DNA from: Nanosynbacter sp. | Lineage (GTDB): Bacteria; Patescibacteriota; Saccharimonadia; Saccharimonadales; Saccharimonadaceae | Assembly: GCA_029975625.1 (NCBI GenBank) | Contig: JARKOR010000172.1 | Location: forward strand, 1-20,356 | Length of the DNA stretch: 20,356 bases | Direction of reading: 5' to 3' | Shown: piece after piece, positions 1 to 7,048 of the stretch | How the letters are laid out: every line of letters starts with the position of its first letter | How positions within the stretch are numbered: the first letter of the stretch is position 1 | Program-made: the position numbers and the translations under genes | Notes under the pieces: generated by a model | What the model saw: the letters and a program-made list of their open reading frames with translations, nothing else | What the model was told of the DNA's origin: nothing | Database searches by the model: none

Positions 1-1
1 G

Positions 2-826
2 GTGGATGACGGCAATGGTAAAAACGTGCGAAAAGTACCGCTGATGGAGTTACCGGCAATCAATCCGAATGGTCATAAATGGCTGCCGAAAGAGAACTGG
101 CTGGCTGACTTTTGTAAGGTAGAAAAGCAGCAAGGGCGAAAAGTGCTGGTCTATGTTCGCCAGACTGGTACCCGGGACATTCAAGATCGGGTGATGATGC
201 CTCTGCAAGCCAATGGACTGAGAGTCTCCATCCTGAGCGGTAATGTTGACCCACGTAAGCGTGAAGAATGGATCGCCAAACGTGTGAATACCATCGATGT
301 TTTGATTTGTAACCCCCGGCTAGTGGAAACAGGTCTCGACCTGGTGCAATTCTCAACCGTGGTGTTCTTCGAGATCGAATATTCACTCTATACGTTGTGG
401 CAAAGCGTGCGACGTGTATGGCGTTTGGGACAGACTCAGCCGGTCAAAGCGATTTTCTCGGTGTACTCGACAGCGATGGAAGCCACAGCGCTGGCCTTGA
501 TGGGGAAAAAGATGAAAGCCGCGCAGCTCGTCTACGGGGATGAGGTCGGAGGCGCGATTGTTCCAGAGGAGGAAGGCGACTTTCTCACTCAGCTTGCTCG
601 TGATGTGCTGGAGGGCGCGAAGCTGTCTGACCTACAGACCTTGTTTGCTGATGATCTGCAAGTCAGCCACAATCCAATGGGCAGTTTGACGACCCCGAGC
701 GCAGTGATCATTCCTGGACCGAAAGTAATGACCTGGGATGATTGGGTGAGCCAGAAGACAGTGGTGGTCAGACGGACAAGGAGAAAGGAGGTAGTTCCGG
801 AGGGTCAGATGGGATTTGGTATATAA
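2..826 (+). CDS. C-terminal part of a superfamily 2 (SNF2/DEAD-type) helicase, 5' end outside window
   Basis: The reading frame is open from the left edge, so the 274 residues are the end of a longer protein; the first codon in frame is GTG but no ribosome site is visible and the ATPase lobe is absent. What remains is a helicase C-terminal lobe. A beta strand KVLVYVR lies near residue 47, motif V-like LICNPRLVETGLDL at 101-114, and an arginine-rich motif VI, QSVRRVWRLGQTQPV, at 134-148. The tail after residue 180 is acidic and unassigned. Helicases with this WRLGQ arrangement are common on conjugative and integrative elements, so the gene may mark a mobile element beside the defence island; that is inference. 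It converges on the defence operon and ends seven bases before a terminator. Confidence 0.85.
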   Translation: MDDGNGKNVRKVPLMELPAINPNGHKWLPKENWLADFCKVEKQQGRKVLVYVRQTGTRDIQDRVMMPLQANGLRVSILSGNVDPRKREEWIAKRVNTIDVLICNPRLVETGLDLVQFSTVVFFEIEYSLYTLWQSVRRVWRLGQTQPVKAIFSVYSTAMEATALALMGKKMKAAQLVYGDEVGGAIVPEEEGDFLTQLARDVLEGAKLSDLQTLFADDLQVSHNPMGSLTTPSAVIIPGPKVMTWDDWVSQKTVVVRRTRRKEVVPEGQMGFGI

Positions 827-832
827 ATGACG

Positions 833-864
833 AAAGAGCCCTGGGTTTAATTCCAGGGCTCTTT
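833..864. terminator. bidirectional intrinsic terminator between convergent genes
   Basis: A perfect 12-bp inverted repeat (AAAGAGCCCTGG at 833-844, CCAGGGCTCTTT at 853-864) encloses an 8-nt loop. The A-rich and T-rich ends of the stem supply short U runs in both directions. It lies seven bases after the plus-strand helicase stop and 20 bases beyond the end of the minus-strand UvrD-like gene, so it can end transcription from both sides and marks the downstream limit of the defence operon. Confidence 0.9.
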
Positions 865-884
865 ACCCATGTAATTATTACAAT

Positions 885-2816
885 TTATATCAATTTCCAA
901 TTTCGTAAAAAGGGTGATGGATCATCATCTGGATAAACAAGCGTGACTCTATTTTTTGCTCTAGTGATTGCCACGTAAAGCAATTTTCTATCTTCTAATC
1001 TATTGAAGTCATACCTAATTCTTGGCTTACGACCTCCTGCTTGTTGACTAGGTTCTCCTGATCCAGACAACCACGGGATTATTACATGATCGAATTCACG
1101 GCCTTTACTTTGGTGGACAGTCAAAATATACAGACCAGTGGTTGGACTTCGTAATTTAACATAAGTGGTGCGAAGGTGGGAATTCTCAAGGTAAAGACAG
1201 AGCTCAAGCCACTCTTCATCCGATTTGGAAGGTGAAAATTTATCCATAGATTGCTTGAGTTGGTTAATATAATAAATTAGGTCCGGATCTAAATATCCGT
1301 TACCTGAAACAAGTTCATTCGCTGTAGTTATGACTTGGTTTAAACCCGATGAAATTGCATGATAATTCCCCTTTGTAAGCGAGTTCAGGATCGTGTTCCA
1401 TGAATTTAAAATATTCTGGAATTCCACCCTTCTTCTTCGGGAAAATATTTGATCAGGTTCTCTGCCAAACTCGGATGAAAATGAGATTTTCAGTCCGGTC
1501 AGTATGCTCTGTGGCAAGAGTAGGTCGAGGAGAGTACCCAGCCATGATCTTAACTCACTATTGCTGTTCACTTGCTTTAACCGCCAAAGCAAGTCTCTAA
1601 TTTTCTCATCAGGATTATCTTCACCACCAATCCAACGACAGGAATAGTGATTTCCATGATCTGATCGGACACGTAAGTGTTCATACAAATAGTCAGCCAT
1701 GAAATTTGTTCTGGTTAAGATAGCTGTTGTTTCTCGAAAGTTAATCATCCCTGCATAACGAAGCCTTGATAAGCAGCGATTCTCAATTGGAAGTTGTATT
1801 CCTCCACCCAAAGGTCTAACATTGAAAGTTCTCAACCAAGGTCGGTTTCCATTTGAAGTAACGTTATTTCCCATCAATTCATCAGTCCTGAGTTGTTGGA
1901 TGAATTGTGCTAATTCAACTTGGTTACCGCAGCGATGAATCTGTGTTAATTGATGTTCTTGAAGCGGCACTATATTCAAATAGCTTTTAATTTGTTCTAC
2001 TCGATTTAATCTCGCGCCACGCCATTCATAAATCATCTGGTATCTATCGTATAAGATCACAAAATGCGCTGGATGAATCCTTTTTAATATTTCCAGTTGA
2101 ACAATATCTGTATCTTGAAATTCATCGACAATGATCAATGGATATTTGGTTCGGATCCAATCGACAAATTCAGGGCATAATTCCAATAGATTAAGAAAAA
2201 GTGGGGCAAAGTCGTCATATTGTGGGCGTCCTTGCAGGAGTGCACTTTTTGCTCCATCGTTTAATCGCTCAAAGGTTGCATCATCTAATAGAAGGTGTGT
2301 CGTTGGATCTATTAGCTCTTCAATCGGGAACCGATTTAAAGCGTAAACCAAATTCACCTGAGTAATGATGCTTTTATCATCCCGTTGTGCATCAGAAAGT
2401 AAGGGAATTAATCGGGTTTTGTGTTCGAGGATACTAGCTGGACGAAGTTGCACTGAACATCCCCAAATCCCAGCTTTTTGTTGGATCATTTCGAAATAGA
2501 ACGAGTGAAAGTTATAGATCTTAATTGATCTTTCTTCATCTGCATTGAACCAACCATTATGACGGTATCTCTGTAATTCTTGTTCGATTTGTACTCGAGC
2601 GTTTCGGGAAAAAGTAAGAAATAATGCCGGTGAATCACTTGATGTCCAACCAAGTCTATAAGCGCATAGAGCAAGATAAATACCCAGAAACGTTTTCCCC
2701 GTCCCTGGAGGAGCTTCTAATACAATTTTGCCATTCTGGCGGAACGCTTCGGCAGCTACCTTTTGATCATTATCTGCCGGCGGGTTGTTCTCATCTGGCG
2801 GCCAAATAGGTGGCAT
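885..2816 (-). CDS. gajB: UvrD/Rep-like superfamily 1 helicase, Gabija GajB-like
   Basis: 643 residues with the superfamily 1A motifs in order: Walker A APPGTGKT at 35-42, DEFQD (motif II) at 231-235, motif III-like ILYDRYQMIYEWRGA at 254-268, TVHQSKGREFDHV (motif V) at 566-578, and LLYVAITRAKNRV (motif VI) at 612-624. Its start overlaps the end of the upstream OLD-family nuclease gene by 26 bp, so the two are probably translationally coupled. A class 2 OLD nuclease paired with a UvrD-like helicase is the defining gene pair of the Gabija anti-phage system. In Gabija, GajB docks on a GajA tetramer and senses DNA termini or ssDNA. At 643 aa it is longer than the well-studied Bacillus GajB (about 494 aa). 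The extra length appears to lie in the 270-560 region. The family assignment is firm; the Gabija name rests on the pairing. Confidence 0.92.
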   Translation of the reverse strand: MPPIWPPDENNPPADNDQKVAAEAFRQNGKIVLEAPPGTGKTFLGIYLALCAYRLGWTSSDSPALFLTFSRNARVQIEQELQRYRHNGWFNADEERSIKIYNFHSFYFEMIQQKAGIWGCSVQLRPASILEHKTRLIPLLSDAQRDDKSIITQVNLVYALNRFPIEELIDPTTHLLLDDATFERLNDGAKSALLQGRPQYDDFAPLFLNLLELCPEFVDWIRTKYPLIIVDEFQDTDIVQLEILKRIHPAHFVILYDRYQMIYEWRGARLNRVEQIKSYLNIVPLQEHQLTQIHRCGNQVELAQFIQQLRTDELMGNNVTSNGNRPWLRTFNVRPLGGGIQLPIENRCLSRLRYAGMINFRETTAILTRTNFMADYLYEHLRVRSDHGNHYSCRWIGGEDNPDEKIRDLLWRLKQVNSNSELRSWLGTLLDLLLPQSILTGLKISFSSEFGREPDQIFSRRRRVEFQNILNSWNTILNSLTKGNYHAISSGLNQVITTANELVSGNGYLDPDLIYYINQLKQSMDKFSPSKSDEEWLELCLYLENSHLRTTYVKLRSPTTGLYILTVHQSKGREFDHVIIPWLSGSGEPSQQAGGRKPRIRYDFNRLEDRKLLYVAITRAKNRVTLVYPDDDPSPFLRNWKLI

Positions 2817-4854
2817 CGTGATTGATTACCTCAGGAGTTGTGATAGTTTGAAGGATTTTTTTACGTAGGTCGTCAAATATAACCGGGACGGATTGTCTTT
2901 CTGCTAGATATTCAGCGATCATACGCATATCCTTGGTAGCTTTACATTCGTGGGGGCCATGTAGTAGAGCAAAAAGAAAAGCGCGTTGATTAATTTCCTC
3001 ACCCAAACTATGAAGATCGAATTCGTTCAAGTTAAAGCCCCCAAAAACATCTGGAAATCGATTTACAATCTCCATATCGAGGATTTTATTACAAGCATTC
3101 CTCCAATTTCGCTCTTCAAGAGGATGTCCACTATCAGAGTAAGCAATTTTGATGGCTTCGAAAAGAATATCCGGTGGAACGTAATGAGTAAGAATTACTT
3201 CAAGGTCACATCCAGTTGTGAATGGGAGTAAATTCTGCCTAGGCCAGCAAGTTACAAAATCCACTTGTCTATTAAAACGCGACCTGCGTTCATTTTCTAT
3301 CTCCTCAGATACATCAATATCATAGTCAAAGAGTAAATGACACCGCTTTCCGTATGAGCGTAGTATTTTGGCATGTTTAAATAATTTATCTCGTGATTCA
3401 CCATTCACAATTTCTAAACCAAGATGATATGGATTTTGACCTGGCCTTCTTTCAGAAAAGTGATGGAATGCCACAGGCAGGAACCCTATTTCACTACTAC
3501 CTTCGACAATAAGGGCTTGTCGGGAAAATAGCGCTGGAATATATTTTTCACGATCCTGATCTAATTTTTTTCTCGAGTCTGGTGAAAGATTACGGGCAGA
3601 AATTAATTGCCATCTTGTAGGCTTTTGAACATTTTCTCCTTGCGGATTTTCGGGAGAGGGCAAATTGTCTGAAAATATCAATAATGATTCTGCTCCTTTC
3701 AGCTCTCCAACCAGTGCCGGTGCGTGTGTAGTGACAAACAACTGGCCAATTTGTTGATTTTGTTTTTGTGTAAGCGAACAGAGTTCACCAAAAACCCAAC
3801 GAGCGAGAGAAGGTTCTAGATTTTGTTCTGGCTCCTCCAAAACGACGATGTCATTATCTTTGGGCGCTCTGATGAGATCAATTAAATGAGTGATCAAGAT
3901 TAAATTTTGAGCCCCATCTCCTTGATACTCCAGAGGTAAGGAAAATTTATTATCAGGACCCATTGCCATATTGGTCGCAATTGTTGTTGCCCCTCGTAAT
4001 CGCCATAAATCACTTCCTAAAAACGTGAGAGAAAATTCTGAGCCTAAGTTATTAACCAGCGAACCCATCAACTCCGGGGCAATCAAACCACTCAGTCTTT
4101 GCATTAAACCATTGATACTTGGTTTATCTAATAACTGATTCTTACCATTGTCTAATTGGATGAGCAGTTCCCTTAATGCAAGATTAACCTCGTCATCATT
4201 TATCATTTTTGACAGTACACTTTGTCGGGACAGAGATAGTTCATACACCGGATTTCTCCTCCCTCCAACTATCTTGAAGCCTAGGAGTTCCTTGTGTTGA
4301 TTGTTCAGGGGTGAAATTTTATTTCCTAATTCGTCAATAATTTCTACTTCTGTCTCCGTAGCTTCTATGTCGTTATTCCAAGTTGATCGAAGACGAATTG
4401 CTAGCAAACGTTCATGAGGAGGCACATCCTCAAGCCTTTGCATTGGCTCAATGATTAATGCTGATATATTTACGGGATGAATCTCAATTACTCCAGTTGT
4501 GTTTCGCTCCTGCGTTTCCAACTTCCAAGCAGTTAGCTTATCGAAAAATGTACGTTTTATATTCTCACTATCATCGTAAACGGTTATTCCATTTTCATCT
4601 ATATGGGTAGCTGGTTTTAACCATATAGTAATTTCTATTGGTTGCATTGTATTTGAAAGATGGAAATCAAACCTGGATAACAGACCGGGTTGGCGATAAT
4701 TGATAGTGGGGTCCAATACATACGATAATGCACGCATTACCGTGGATTTTCCACAATTATTGGGTCCAACTATCACATTTACGGATGAATTAGGAAACCC
4801 CCAAAGGTTTTCGAAAGAGCGGAAGTTTTTAATTAAAATACCGAAGATGTACAT
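2791..4854 (-). CDS. gajA: OLD-family AAA ATPase with TOPRIM nuclease domain, Gabija GajA-like
   Basis: 687 residues. The N-terminal half is an SMC/RecF-like ABC ATPase: Walker A GPNNCGKST at 30-38, signature-like YQGDGAQNL at 310-318, Walker B IVVLEEPEQ at 336-344, and switch histidine TTHAP at 375-379. The C-terminal part is a TOPRIM nuclease: IVEGSSE (Glu451) and LLFDYDID (Asp510, Asp512) give the metal-binding acidic residues, and a lysine in HECKATKDM near 640 may complete the site. In Gabija, GajA is a sequence-specific nicking endonuclease held off by nucleotides until they are depleted during infection. Here the next gene, overlapping by 26 bp, is the UvrD-like partner. The start is ATG at 4854 with AGGA seven bases upstream. 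It is longer than Bacillus GajA (about 578 aa). A class 2 OLD nuclease in general is certain; Gabija is very likely. Confidence 0.92.
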   Translation of the reverse strand: MYIFGILIKNFRSFENLWGFPNSSVNVIVGPNNCGKSTVMRALSYVLDPTINYRQPGLLSRFDFHLSNTMQPIEITIWLKPATHIDENGITVYDDSENIKRTFFDKLTAWKLETQERNTTGVIEIHPVNISALIIEPMQRLEDVPPHERLLAIRLRSTWNNDIEATETEVEIIDELGNKISPLNNQHKELLGFKIVGGRRNPVYELSLSRQSVLSKMINDDEVNLALRELLIQLDNGKNQLLDKPSINGLMQRLSGLIAPELMGSLVNNLGSEFSLTFLGSDLWRLRGATTIATNMAMGPDNKFSLPLEYQGDGAQNLILITHLIDLIRAPKDNDIVVLEEPEQNLEPSLARWVFGELCSLTQKQNQQIGQLFVTTHAPALVGELKGAESLLIFSDNLPSPENPQGENVQKPTRWQLISARNLSPDSRKKLDQDREKYIPALFSRQALIVEGSSEIGFLPVAFHHFSERRPGQNPYHLGLEIVNGESRDKLFKHAKILRSYGKRCHLLFDYDIDVSEEIENERRSRFNRQVDFVTCWPRQNLLPFTTGCDLEVILTHYVPPDILFEAIKIAYSDSGHPLEERNWRNACNKILDMEIVNRFPDVFGGFNLNEFDLHSLGEEINQRAFLFALLHGPHECKATKDMRMIAEYLAERQSVPVIFDDLRKKILQTITTPEVINHDATYLAAR

Positions 4855-4905
4855 GCCTGTTCCTTTGATTTGCTCTTATCTTTCCCAAATTAGGAATTCA
4901 GTTCC

Positions 4906-4921
4906 CATTTGTTAGCAAATG
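4906..4921. repeat. short inverted repeat ahead of the Gabija-like pair
   Basis: CATTTG, a 4-nt spacer and CAAATG form a 6-bp inverted repeat in the 89-bp gap before the OLD-family gene, 52 bases ahead of its ATG. No U-tract follows on the minus strand, so it is not a convincing terminator. It could be a protein-binding site or chance in AT-rich DNA. Confidence 0.3.
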
Positions 4922-4943
4922 AATATTTAGGGCACATAAAAAA

Positions 4944-5438
4944 TTATTCATCAACTTGCCCCTTTAAGATCTCCACCAATTTCCCGAATGCAGCATTCTG
5001 ACTATCTATCTTAAGGTCAGTGATTTTTCCTGCATAGTCAGTCGGCATTTCTGAAAGGGGGTAATAACTAGCTGTGCCGCTAGCAGTGATATGCGCCCAA
5101 AATTCGCGCGGGGGATAAATTGTTCTATTGGCCCAATCCCCGTGTTGTATTAAACAACCACTCGGTACAGGGTTGTCTCCAACAAAAGCTAACCCAAACG
5201 GCATTTGGTCAATTGCTCCATCCGGATCATCTACTCGGTTTCCATTTGCCATGTAATAGACGTTTCCATAAGGAGTTCCAGAACCCATAACAAAAACGCT
5301 GTTGTATTTGTTGATCAAGGCATCAGGTAATACTTTAGATAAGACCGTTGCCGGAATGACCCGGTATTCTCCAGGAGGACAGATTGCTTCCCACTCTTTA
5401 CGATCCTCATTAGCAATATCGAACCAATCGTATTTCAT
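4944..5438 (-). CDS. protein of unknown function between the TIR gene and the Gabija-like pair
   Basis: 164 residues, not recognised. The ATG at 5438 has a good ribosome site (GAGGG, four bases upstream), and the frame is conserved-looking with no better competitor. The sequence is acidic and soluble, with no signal peptide or membrane segment. Tryptophan, glycine and proline are frequent in the middle, for example DDPDGAIDQMPFG near residue 70 and IQHGDWANRTIYPPREFW at 97-114. The overall look, a small globular domain with SVFVMGSG and FGLAFVGDNP strands, faintly recalls SUKH/SMI1-type immunity proteins, but I cannot show the family motif and do not assign it. It lies 91 bp after the TIR gene and 89 bp before the Gabija-like pair, in the same direction, so it may be part of the TIR module, a regulator, or a standalone gene. 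Confidence 0.85.
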   Translation of the reverse strand: MKYDWFDIANEDRKEWEAICPPGEYRVIPATVLSKVLPDALINKYNSVFVMGSGTPYGNVYYMANGNRVDDPDGAIDQMPFGLAFVGDNPVPSGCLIQHGDWANRTIYPPREFWAHITASGTASYYPLSEMPTDYAGKITDLKIDSQNAAFGKLVEILKGQVDE

Positions 5439-5521
5439 AATTCCCTCAAATTGCTAGCATTTAGAACTTTACCTCAACTATTCCATTACTTCACATTCTC
5501 CCAGCCAATCAGCTTTTTTCC

Positions 5522-5531
5522 AAAGCGCTTT
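5522..5531. repeat. 10-bp palindrome AAAGCGCTTT at the TIR gene stop
   Basis: A perfect AAAGCGCTTT palindrome overlaps the TAA stop codon of the TIR gene. It has no loop, so it would not form a usual terminator hairpin, although an A-rich stretch follows on the minus strand. It is recorded as a possible operator or a chance palindrome. Confidence 0.25.
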
Positions 5532-6438
5532 ACTCAATCCCTTTCTTCCAACGGGTTTGACCAAGTTCAATGGGTAAAGCACGGACGATTTCATTGAACC
5601 CTTCCAAATCATTTTCTATATTTTTGTAAATATAGGGAGTTAACAGACCAGGAACAGGAGAAGCATCAGTGTAACGTAAAGTAATTATTGCAAACTTATT
5701 GCCCTTCTTTCGCTTTTGAGCTATCGCATAGTCTACTTCAGTGGCTAAATAGCTTTCATCTTTAAAATTCGAGGTAATGAAAAAAACAGCGGCGCATGAT
5801 TTTTCAAATCCAGAAAAAATCCCTCTTTCAAGATTTGTCCCTGCAGGCATATCAGGTTCATCCAACCAAGGATCGAAACCAAGTTCTTTAAGGACATTGT
5901 AGTATCTTTTTACAATAGGTTTATCTACCGATTTATGTGAAAGAAATATCCTGATCTCAGTTGCACTTGGAATACGACTTAATGGGACCGCTTGTAACGC
6001 GCGTTCTTCCGGAGTAGCAAGATTTGCTGCTTTGGATAATCGATCAGATAATTCAGTCGTAAAAGGGCGAATCACAATCGACCTAAACAGTTCAATCCCC
6101 TCATCTTTTTTTCTTTTACCATATGCAAAGGTGAAGCCATATACTTTATCTGGGTCATTTTTAACGGATTGCAGAATGGAATATCGTAAAGCTAATTCTT
6201 CGTCTGAATTTGTAGGGAATTCTATTTCTTTGTTTGAAAGTTGCTTCCACCAGGATTCAACATCAGGCGAATGCTTATTGATTACAGGTGTAAGCACCGA
6301 CTTTATTAATTCATCGTTATCGCATAATTCCATGAACCGTGATATTTGGAGGGCAAAACCATCTAAGTCCTCATGTAAAAGATCATCTCTTCTTTCGACG
6401 AATTTTCTAAGCGATTCGGTAATTGCATCTTTATCCAT
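5530..6438 (-). CDS. TIR-domain protein with an unassigned N-terminal domain
   Basis: 302 residues. Residues about 161-290 form a TIR domain: first strand and loop EIRIFLSHKSVDK (161-173), a BB-loop region WLDEPDM (191-197), the AAVFFITSNF strand (216-225), and a helix with Glu234 in ATEVDYAIA. That glutamate fits the catalytic position of NAD-cleaving bacterial TIR domains. Residues 1-155 are mostly helical and acidic and match nothing I recognise. TIR proteins in defence systems usually hydrolyse NAD+ or make signalling nucleotides after infection is sensed. No SLOG/ThsA partner lies nearby, so this is not a standard Thoeris pair. The ATG at 6438 has GAGG eight bases upstream, only 17 bp after the zinc-ribbon gene, so the two are probably co-translated. 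TIR call firm; role inferred. Confidence 0.92.
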   Translation of the reverse strand: MDKDAITESLRKFVERRDDLLHEDLDGFALQISRFMELCDNDELIKSVLTPVINKHSPDVESWWKQLSNKEIEFPTNSDEELALRYSILQSVKNDPDKVYGFTFAYGKRKKDEGIELFRSIVIRPFTTELSDRLSKAANLATPEERALQAVPLSRIPSATEIRIFLSHKSVDKPIVKRYYNVLKELGFDPWLDEPDMPAGTNLERGIFSGFEKSCAAVFFITSNFKDESYLATEVDYAIAQKRKKGNKFAIITLRYTDASPVPGLLTPYIYKNIENDLEGFNEIVRALPIELGQTRWKKGIE

Positions 6439-6455
6439 GTTTATTTCCTCACTGA

Positions 6456-7025
6456 TCAGATTATCTGGACTTTAGTTCCACAAAATGGGCATTCTTCTAA
6501 ATCATACCAACCATCATAAAGCTTAATCATTTTCCCACAACAGAGCATTTCTACTTTAGTCATGTCTGGAGGTTCTGGGCCAGAAATAGGTCTGGGTGGC
6601 AGGATATTTTCAAAATCAGCTTTTACTTCAAATCTGAGAAATGAATTTGATTGGGATGTTGAGCTAAAGCCATCTGTAAAACCCGAGAGCATCTTGTTTA
6701 TTTGGGGTAGCACATACTCTCTCATAACAAAACGTTTTAGGTAAATTTGAAATTCTCCAGTGAGCATATCCCCTGACTCAGCATGATGATTGCAATAAGG
6801 GCAAGATAAATATTGAGGTTCATGTTCTTCATGTTCGGTGGATATGGAAACATCCCCAATTTCATTTTCGATTCGCTTGAATGCAGGTTGTAAAATAGAT
6901 GCAAGATCGTCAGGATCTGCTTTTGTTTTAAAGCTCCGTCCACAATTAGGACAGGTCCTCCGTAGAAATTCGTCTTTATCAAGCGCAAATGATATCGAAA
7001 AACGAACTGGCTGATCATCAGACAT
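6456..7025 (-). CDS. zinc-ribbon protein of unknown function
   Basis: 189 residues with paired cysteine knuckles. CPNC (25-28) and CPYC (75-78) can form one zinc ribbon, and CC (162-163) with CPFC (179-182) a second. Between them is a segment with MREYVLPQINKML (101-113) that looks helical, and a proline-rich linker ILPPRPISGPEPPD at 141-154. There is no signal peptide or membrane segment and no catalytic motif that I recognise. The start at 7025 is ATG with AGGA seven bases upstream, 23 bp after the methyltransferase stop and 17 bp before the TIR gene. The tight spacing places it with one or both neighbours. It may be a nucleic-acid or protein-binding adaptor that feeds the TIR protein; this is inference only. 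Confidence 0.88.
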   Translation of the reverse strand: MSDDQPVRFSISFALDKDEFLRRTCPNCGRSFKTKADPDDLASILQPAFKRIENEIGDVSISTEHEEHEPQYLSCPYCNHHAESGDMLTGEFQIYLKRFVMREYVLPQINKMLSGFTDGFSSTSQSNSFLRFEVKADFENILPPRPISGPEPPDMTKVEMLCCGKMIKLYDGWYDLEECPFCGTKVQII

Positions 7026-7048
7026 AACTTTTCCTGATTTCTCCTATC

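Noticed and set aside
4906..4921. Terminator before the Gabija-like pair
   Set aside because: The stem is only 6 bp, AT-rich, and is not followed by a U-tract on the transcribed strand.
6032..6475. 147-codon plus-strand open frame
   Set aside because: Antisense to the TIR gene and serine-rich with no recognisable domain; the minus-strand frame has clear TIR motifs and a ribosome site.
5530..7025. Thoeris system
   Set aside because: A TIR gene is present but there is no ThsA-type SIR2/SLOG or other Thoeris partner; the neighbour is a zinc-ribbon protein.
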